DNA from: an uncultured Prevotella sp.
GTDB lineage: Bacteria > Bacteroidota > Bacteroidia > Bacteroidales > Bacteroidaceae
Direction: 5' to 3'
DNA length: 10,062 bases
Assembly: GCA_938018155.1 (NCBI GenBank)
Contig: CALIIG010000253.1
Coordinates: 1 to 10,062, forward strand
This document shows, in pieces, positions 7,117 to 10,062 of this stretch. Made by a program: the position numbers and the translations under genes. The notes below the pieces were generated by a model. It saw only the letters and a list, made by a program, of their open reading frames with translations. It ran no database searches and had not been told where the DNA came from. Each line of letters begins with the position of its first letter. Position 1 is the first letter of the stretch.

Positions 7117-7680
7117 CTATTTGCGAAGCGGCTTCGTACGGTAGGCAGCATGAAACTTTCCCTGCACCATCGCCTTCAGCTTACTTCGTATCATCTGCTT
7201 GCGGAAAGGGGAAAGGCGGTCAACATACATCGTACCTTCAAGGTGATCAAACTCATGTTGCATCACCCTTGCGACGTAACCCCCGACCCATTCGTCATGG
7301 GGTTGCAGGTTCTCATCGAGGTAACTTACATGCACTCGCGTCGGGCGGACAACGTCTTCGCTCAATCCCGGTATGGAAAGACAACCCTCCTCCATCGACT
7401 TTTTCTCCGCCCTGGGGTCGGCTTCCAGCACATGAGCATTGATAAATGCGTGACGATAGCCCGCGTATTCCGGGTATTCGTCCTTCAGAATATCCAGGTC
7501 AATCACCACCACACGGATGGATTTGCCCACCTGTGGTGCTGCCAGGCCAACGCCCGATGAGGCATCAAGCGTTTCAAACATATCGTCAATCAATTCCTTC
7601 AGGCCCGGATAGTCGGCCGGAATATCCTGTGCAACCTTTCTCAATACAGGCTGTCCGTATGTATAAATAGGTAATATCAT
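7117..7680 (-). CDS. def: Peptide deformylase
   Basis: Removes the N-formyl group from the initiator methionine of nascent proteins; a ferrous metalloenzyme of the cytosol. All three motifs are intact in 187 residues: motif 1 GVGLAAPQ (43-50, Q50), motif 2 EGCLSIPG (98-105, metal ligand C100) and motif 3 QHEFDHLEG (141-149, metal ligands H142 and H146, catalytic E143). The ATG overlaps the ruvX stop as ATGA, so the two are likely translationally coupled. It is followed 32 nt later by the TPR gene. EGCLSIPG is the form found in bacterial type 1 and related deformylases. Length and motifs are ordinary. Confidence 0.98.
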   Translation of the reverse strand: MILPIYTYGQPVLRKVAQDIPADYPGLKELIDDMFETLDASSGVGLAAPQVGKSIRVVVIDLDILKDEYPEYAGYRHAFINAHVLEADPRAEKKSMEEGCLSIPGLSEDVVRPTRVHVSYLDENLQPHDEWVGGYVARVMQHEFDHLEGTMYVDRLSPFRKQMIRSKLKAMVQGKFHAAYRTKPLRK

Positions 7681-8093
7681 TTTATCGAATTCATGTAATC
7701 CTGAAGGATTATGGTAGCACTCACCTCGTCTACCAGTCCCTTATTCTCCCGCCTTGTTTTCTTTTTTACGCCACTTTCCAATATGGCACGATGGGCCAAA
7801 ACAGAAGTAAAGCGTTCGTCGTAGTATTCAATCGGCACCCCGGGGCGGGCTTTCCGCCAGCGGTTAACGAAGTTTTCCACACGCGCCAGGTTCTCCGACG
7901 CGCTCCCGTCGGGCTGTGTGGGCTTGCCAATAACAATTCGTTCGACTCCCTCCCGCACCACGTAGGCCGAAAGAAAATCGAACAAATCCTTTGTCTCTAT
8001 GGTTGACAGGCCTCCGGCAATAATCTGCAGGGGGTCGGTTACAGCCAGCCCCGTACGTTTCTTGCCATAGTCAACGGATAGGATTCTTCCCAA
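7677..8093 (-). CDS. ruvX: RuvX/YqgF, putative pre-16S rRNA nuclease
   Basis: An RNase H-like fold protein; in E. coli YqgF processes the 5' end of pre-16S rRNA, and the older name is Holliday junction resolvase RuvX. The 138 residues show DYGKKRTG (8-15, acidic D8), the IGKPTQPDGSASE loop (55-67), DERFTS (92-97) and LVDEVSATIIL (120-130, D122), the conserved acidic set. The start is TTG at 8093: upstream in frame are only ATT, ACC, CGG, TGG and TAT before a TAA, and the TTG gives the family-typical MGRIL start. It lies 15 nt after the SPOR gene and overlaps def by 4 nt. The non-ATG start may lower its translation relative to its neighbours. Confidence 0.95.
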   Translation of the reverse strand: MGRILSVDYGKKRTGLAVTDPLQIIAGGLSTIETKDLFDFLSAYVVREGVERIVIGKPTQPDGSASENLARVENFVNRWRKARPGVPIEYYDERFTSVLAHRAILESGVKKKTRRENKGLVDEVSATIILQDYMNSIK

Positions 8094-8108
8094 AATGGTC
8101 CGCCAATA

Positions 8109-8618
8109 TTAGTTTTTATACAACAACCAGGCGTCGCCGGTCTTGTTGAATTTCGACCCTCTTATGGCGTTACGGCTCTGTACGGCAGCACTCTTGTCGG
8201 CATAGGTGCCACATATTACGCGGTACATGTTAACCTTTGCATTGTATACAACCTGTGCGTCGTAACCAGCCTGCTTCAGCGTTCCCTGAAAACCGACGGC
8301 ATTTGTCTTTAGTCCGAACGAACCCACAACAACGCTATACTGCTGCAATCCTGACCCGTCAATGAGCGTTACACTCTCCTGACGCACGGGCGTATCGTCG
8401 GCCTTTACTACTGTCGACTGGTCAGCGGGCCTGGTTACCAAAGGTGTAACCGATGCCGTTTGGCCCACAACAGGCTGCGTTGACTGTGCCGTCTGCGACT
8501 GTGCCTCCTGTGCCTGTGCCTTCTCATACATCTTTTTATATGCACTTTCCTGCGATTTACAGCTTGTAAAGGCAAATGCTACAAAGAGGGCAGTGCCCAT
8601 AACCATATATTTTCTCAT
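8109..8618 (-). CDS. SPOR-domain lipoprotein
   Basis: A 169-residue predicted lipoprotein. The N-terminus is basic, then hydrophobic (5-17), ending in the lipobox-like FTSC with C20 as the lipidated cysteine. Residues 25-75 are a low-complexity Q/A/T/S/V-rich linker. The SPOR domain occupies about 92-167, starting QQYSVVVGSFGLKTNAVGF, continuing with KQAGYDAQVVYNAKVNMYRVICGTYADKSAA (broken here by domain boundaries at about 130), and ending AWLLYKN. SPOR domains bind denuded glycan strands of peptidoglycan, often at the division site. It is the first gene of the unit with ruvX, def and the TPR gene. Start ATG at 8618, divergent from the YtxH-like gene. Confidence 0.92.
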   Translation of the reverse strand: MRKYMVMGTALFVAFAFTSCKSQESAYKKMYEKAQAQEAQSQTAQSTQPVVGQTASVTPLVTRPADQSTVVKADDTPVRQESVTLIDGSGLQQYSVVVGSFGLKTNAVGFQGTLKQAGYDAQVVYNAKVNMYRVICGTYADKSAAVQSRNAIRGSKFNKTGDAWLLYKN

Positions 8619-8679
8619 CTTTATTAAGTTATTAAGATATTAATATTTCAATATAAAAAGGCAGTAATGCCCATGCGAG

Positions 8680-8712
8680 CGAAATTACAAAGAAATCTGT
8701 AAAAACAACAAA
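8680..8712 (-). promoter_or_regulatory. Possible promoter of the SPOR-ruvX-def-TPR unit
   Basis: Minus-strand TTTG (8712-8709) and TAATTTCG (8687-8680) are 21 nt apart. The second box has one mismatch to TAnnTTTG, so the call is tentative. It lies about 60 nt before the SPOR gene ATG in the divergent intergenic region. Confidence 0.3.
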
Positions 8713-8773
8713 TACCACCGCATAAAGTTTGTTAAATAGCACCCACACAGCGGTTTTAACAAAAAATATATAT

Positions 8774-8792
8774 GTTATTGTGCTGCAATAAC
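8774..8792. repeat. 7-bp inverted repeat upstream of the YtxH-like gene
   Basis: GTTATTG (8774-8780) and CAATAAC (8786-8792) are perfectly symmetric around a 5-bp centre. The repeat covers the region where the -33 box of the plus-strand promoter should lie, so it is a possible operator for a dimeric regulator. Confidence 0.4.
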
Positions 8793-8811
8793 GCTTTTAT
8801 CGCTATATTTG
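8778..8811 (+). promoter_or_regulatory. Predicted promoter of the YtxH-like gene
   Basis: TATATTTG (8804-8811) is a perfect -7 box. The nearest TTG (8778-8780) is 23 nt upstream, slightly longer than the usual 19-21. The start site would be near 8815. A purine-rich AAAGGAA (8838-8844) precedes the ATG at 8850 by about 6 nt, one of the few Shine-Dalgarno-like sites in the window. Confidence 0.5.
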
Positions 8812-8849
8812 CATCATATTAAGTTACAACTAAAAAGAAAGGAACAATT

Positions 8850-9068
8850 ATGAAGACTTTAGGTTATCTCGGTGCTTTTGTATGTGGCGCCCTCACCGGT
8901 GCAGCCCTCGGCCTGCTCCTTGCCCCTGAAAACGGCAAGGATACACGCAACAAAATTTCATCGGCTGTGGACGATTTCTGCAAGAAACACGATATTAAGC
9001 TGAACCGTCGTGACGCTGACGACTTTGTCGAAAACATTAAAGAGGCTGTTGACAACGACCTGGCCTGA
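8850..9068 (+). CDS. YtxH-like small membrane protein
   Basis: A 72-residue protein with a single N-terminal glycine/alanine-rich transmembrane segment (about 5-25, LGAFVCGALTGAALGLLLAP) followed by a charged, probably helical tail. The GALTGAALGLLLAPENGKD arrangement is the hallmark of YtxH domain proteins, first named from Bacillus general-stress genes; their biochemical role is not established. It is the first of three plus-strand genes, with its own promoter and divergent from the SPOR lipoprotein. In Bacteroidetes YtxH genes are often followed by a holin-like gene, as here. A general stress or envelope role is an inference from family and context only. Confidence 0.85.
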   Translation: MKTLGYLGAFVCGALTGAALGLLLAPENGKDTRNKISSAVDDFCKKHDIKLNRRDADDFVENIKEAVDNDLA

Positions 9069-9137
9069 CAGTCCTGCTGCTTGCAAACAGGCGTAAATGT
9101 GTTTATATTATACCGGTTCTGCACCTTTCACGTCATG

Positions 9138-9176
9138 TGTTACAAATGGTGTAGGGTCGGTATTTGCTTTGTAACA
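9138..9176. repeat. 9-bp inverted repeat between the YtxH-like and holin-like genes
   Basis: TGTTACAAA (9138-9146) and TTTGTAACA (9168-9176) form a perfect 9-bp inverted repeat with a 21-bp loop, inside the 151-bp gap 9069-9219. There is no T-tract after it on either strand, so it is more likely an operator or an mRNA structure than a terminator. Confidence 0.5.
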
Positions 9177-9219
9177 TCCCTGCCCGGCGCAAGGAAACTA
9201 TTTACATAACGATGTTATC

Positions 9220-9567
9220 ATGTTCTCGAACGACCATAATATAGAAACCATAGCGCAGCTTGTTGATACCGTCAGGCATTTTATCAAGCTGCAAACAGAA
9301 TATGCACGGCTCGACATTGTTGAGAAATCGGTACGTATTATAACTGCCCTCGCCACAGCTGCATTGTTCGGTTTTCTGCTCGTGCTGATGCTAATATATC
9401 TTAGTTTTGCCGCAGCCTACGCACTTGTACCGCTTGCAGGCATTGTGCCGGCATTTGCAATTGTAGCAGGTTTTTACTGTTTTGTCTTTATTTTGTTCCT
9501 TGTTTTCAGGAAACAATGGATTGAACGCCCCCTCGTCAGGTTCCTGGCCTCGTTGCTTCTCGGGTAA
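9220..9567 (+). CDS. Holin-like two-TM protein (DUF1469/phage holin 3_6 type)
   Basis: A 115-residue membrane protein. The N-terminal 38 residues form a charged amphipathic helix (IAQLVDTVRHFIKLQTEYARLDIVEK), then two hydrophobic segments at about 40-66 and 70-96, and a basic C-terminal stretch (RKQWIERPLVR). This layout matches the putative actinobacterial holin-X/DUF1469 family, which is common in chromosomes outside prophages; no phage genes are near, so lysis is unlikely. It lies between the YtxH-like gene and the small gene that follows (47 nt gap). A purine-rich AAGGAAA lies about 25 nt upstream of the ATG, too far for a normal ribosome binding site. Its function is unknown. Confidence 0.75.
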   Translation: MFSNDHNIETIAQLVDTVRHFIKLQTEYARLDIVEKSVRIITALATAALFGFLLVLMLIYLSFAAAYALVPLAGIVPAFAIVAGFYCFVFILFLVFRKQWIERPLVRFLASLLLG

Positions 9568-9614
9568 CAAGCCGTTGCGAAACCCATTGTATTACTGCAC
9601 GAAAATTTCATAAA

Positions 9615-9869
9615 ATGAACGAAAATACGTCCTCTTCGCCCTACAAATCCATCGGGGAGATTCAATTTCAGAAGGCACTTCTGCGAAAGAATATTCAAAA
9701 AGACAGTGCAAAGATAGAAAGTCTCTGGCAGTCGTTATTTCAGAAACCCGCAGCCCTGAAAGCCAATGCCACGCCCGCTCAGCGTTTTTCGAGCCTCATT
9801 AATACAGGTGCAGGCATTTTCGATGCTTTTTTACTGGGCTGGAAACTTTACCGGAAGTTTAAGCGATAA
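9615..9869 (+). CDS. Small conserved-looking protein of unknown function
   Basis: An 84-residue protein I do not recognise by name. The N-terminal half is polar and probably helical (GEIQFQKALLRKNIQKDSAK), and the second half has a mildly hydrophobic helix (about 58-80, SLINTGAGIFDAFLLGWKLY) ending in a basic tail (RKFKR). It starts 47 nt after the holin-like gene on the same strand and ends the plus-strand group. Position and length suggest it belongs to the same unit as the YtxH-like and holin-like genes and acts at the membrane. I see no terminator directly after it. Confidence 0.7.
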   Translation: MNENTSSSPYKSIGEIQFQKALLRKNIQKDSAKIESLWQSLFQKPAALKANATPAQRFSSLINTGAGIFDAFLLGWKLYRKFKR

Positions 9870-9932
9870 GCACTGTTAAAATGCGGCTTTACGTTTCCTG
9901 CCCCTCACCTTTACAGGCCTGCGTATTTTTCA

Positions 9933-9948
9933 CAACATCGTAATGTTG
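9933..9948. repeat. Small hairpin CAACAT / ATGTTG
   Basis: A perfect 6-bp stem with a CGTA tetraloop lies 64 nt after the last plus-strand gene. There is no T-tract. It may stabilise the 3' end of the transcript together with the next hairpin; the evidence is slight. Confidence 0.3.
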
Positions 9949-9952
9949 ACAG

Positions 9953-9988
9953 GGTTACGCCATAAGACCGGAGTCTTTTGCGTGTAAC
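9953..9988. repeat. Long imperfect hairpin next to array B
   Basis: GTTACGCCATAAGAC (9954-9968) pairs with GTCTTTTGCGTGTAAC (9973-9988) around a CGGA loop, with about 14 pairs including one G-U, one bulge and one mismatch. It directly abuts array B. Its outer sequence GGTTACGC to TTGCGT recalls the inverted repeat near array A (2823-2859). Confidence 0.5.
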
Positions 9989-9990
9989 GC

Positions 9991-10062
9991 TCATCGTCCG
10001 GCGGCCGTCAGCAGCGCGTACGACGACCGTCGGACAATGGGTATGTCGGCCGTCGTACGCGC
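9991..10062 (+). repeat. Array B: three degenerate copies of the palindrome, cut by the edge
   Basis: GGCGGCCGTC (10000-10009), GACGACCGTC (10022-10031) and GTCGGCCGTC (10045-10054) each differ by one base from GACGGCCGTC and are spaced 22 and 23 bp. The spacers AGCAGCGCGTAC (identical to the first of array A) and GGACAATGGGTAT (one base from the third of array A) come in the same order and orientation. The left flank TCATCGTCC also matches. The second unit-plus-spacer module of array A is missing. Units 2 and 3 with flanks form an 18-bp inverted repeat with 16 matches (10014-10031 and 10045-10062). The element may continue past the window. Confidence 0.8.

Noticed and set aside
9220..9567. 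Prophage remnant, from the holin-like gene
   Set aside because: No endolysin, structural or integrase genes are near, and chromosomal holin-like proteins of this type are common outside phages.
9954..9988. Intrinsic terminator of the plus-strand unit
   Set aside because: The hairpin is long enough, but no T-tract follows on the plus strand, so I list it only as a structured repeat.

Overview
The window looks like a chromosomal segment from a member of the Bacteroidales, probably Prevotella-like. Three things point there. The gene order (SPOR lipoprotein, ruvX, def, TPR protein, thrS, infC, rpmI, rplT) is one I associate with that order. The ABC-F protein closely resembles the Bacteroidales form. 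Several upstream regions carry the Bacteroidetes sigma-ABfr promoter pattern (TTG/TTTG, about 19-21 bp, then TAnnTTTG), mostly without a Shine-Dalgarno match. The genus is an inference; no 16S or other marker is present.

Layout. From 1 to 8618 everything is on the minus strand and is read right to left. A SPOR lipoprotein (8618-8109), ruvX (8093-7677, TTG start), def (7680-7117, overlapping ruvX by 4 nt) and a long exported TPR protein (7084-5093) form one tight unit. thrS (5006-3054) follows with its own promoter and ends at a strong intrinsic terminator (2958-2995). After a 666-bp gene-free gap come infC (2387-1704), rpmI (1626-1429) and rplT (1384-1040), then a hairpin terminator. An ABC-F ATPase (836 to beyond the left edge) closes the minus-strand run. 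From 8850 the strand switches to plus: a YtxH-like small membrane protein, a holin-like two-TM protein (DUF1469/phage-holin 3_6 type) and an 84-aa protein of unknown function.

Functional theme. Most genes serve translation: initiation factor 3, ribosomal proteins L35 and L20, threonyl-tRNA synthetase, peptide deformylase, a ribosome-associated ABC-F ATPase and RuvX (16S rRNA 5'-end maturation). Two envelope proteins (TPR and SPOR) are embedded among them. The plus-strand trio looks like a small envelope or stress-associated unit.

Most interesting non-coding content. Two related arrays of a 10-bp palindrome (GACGGCCGTC) lie in gene-free DNA at 2636-2726 and at 9991 to the right edge. Units repeat every 22-23 bp with spacers that recur in the same order in both arrays. 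One array lacks an internal module. Comparing them shows a T-A to C-G compensatory change in a 14-bp stem, which suggests a selected secondary structure. The first array sits in the gap that splits thrS from infC. I do not know of a described function for these elements. I see no tRNA, rRNA, CRISPR array, IS element or prophage.
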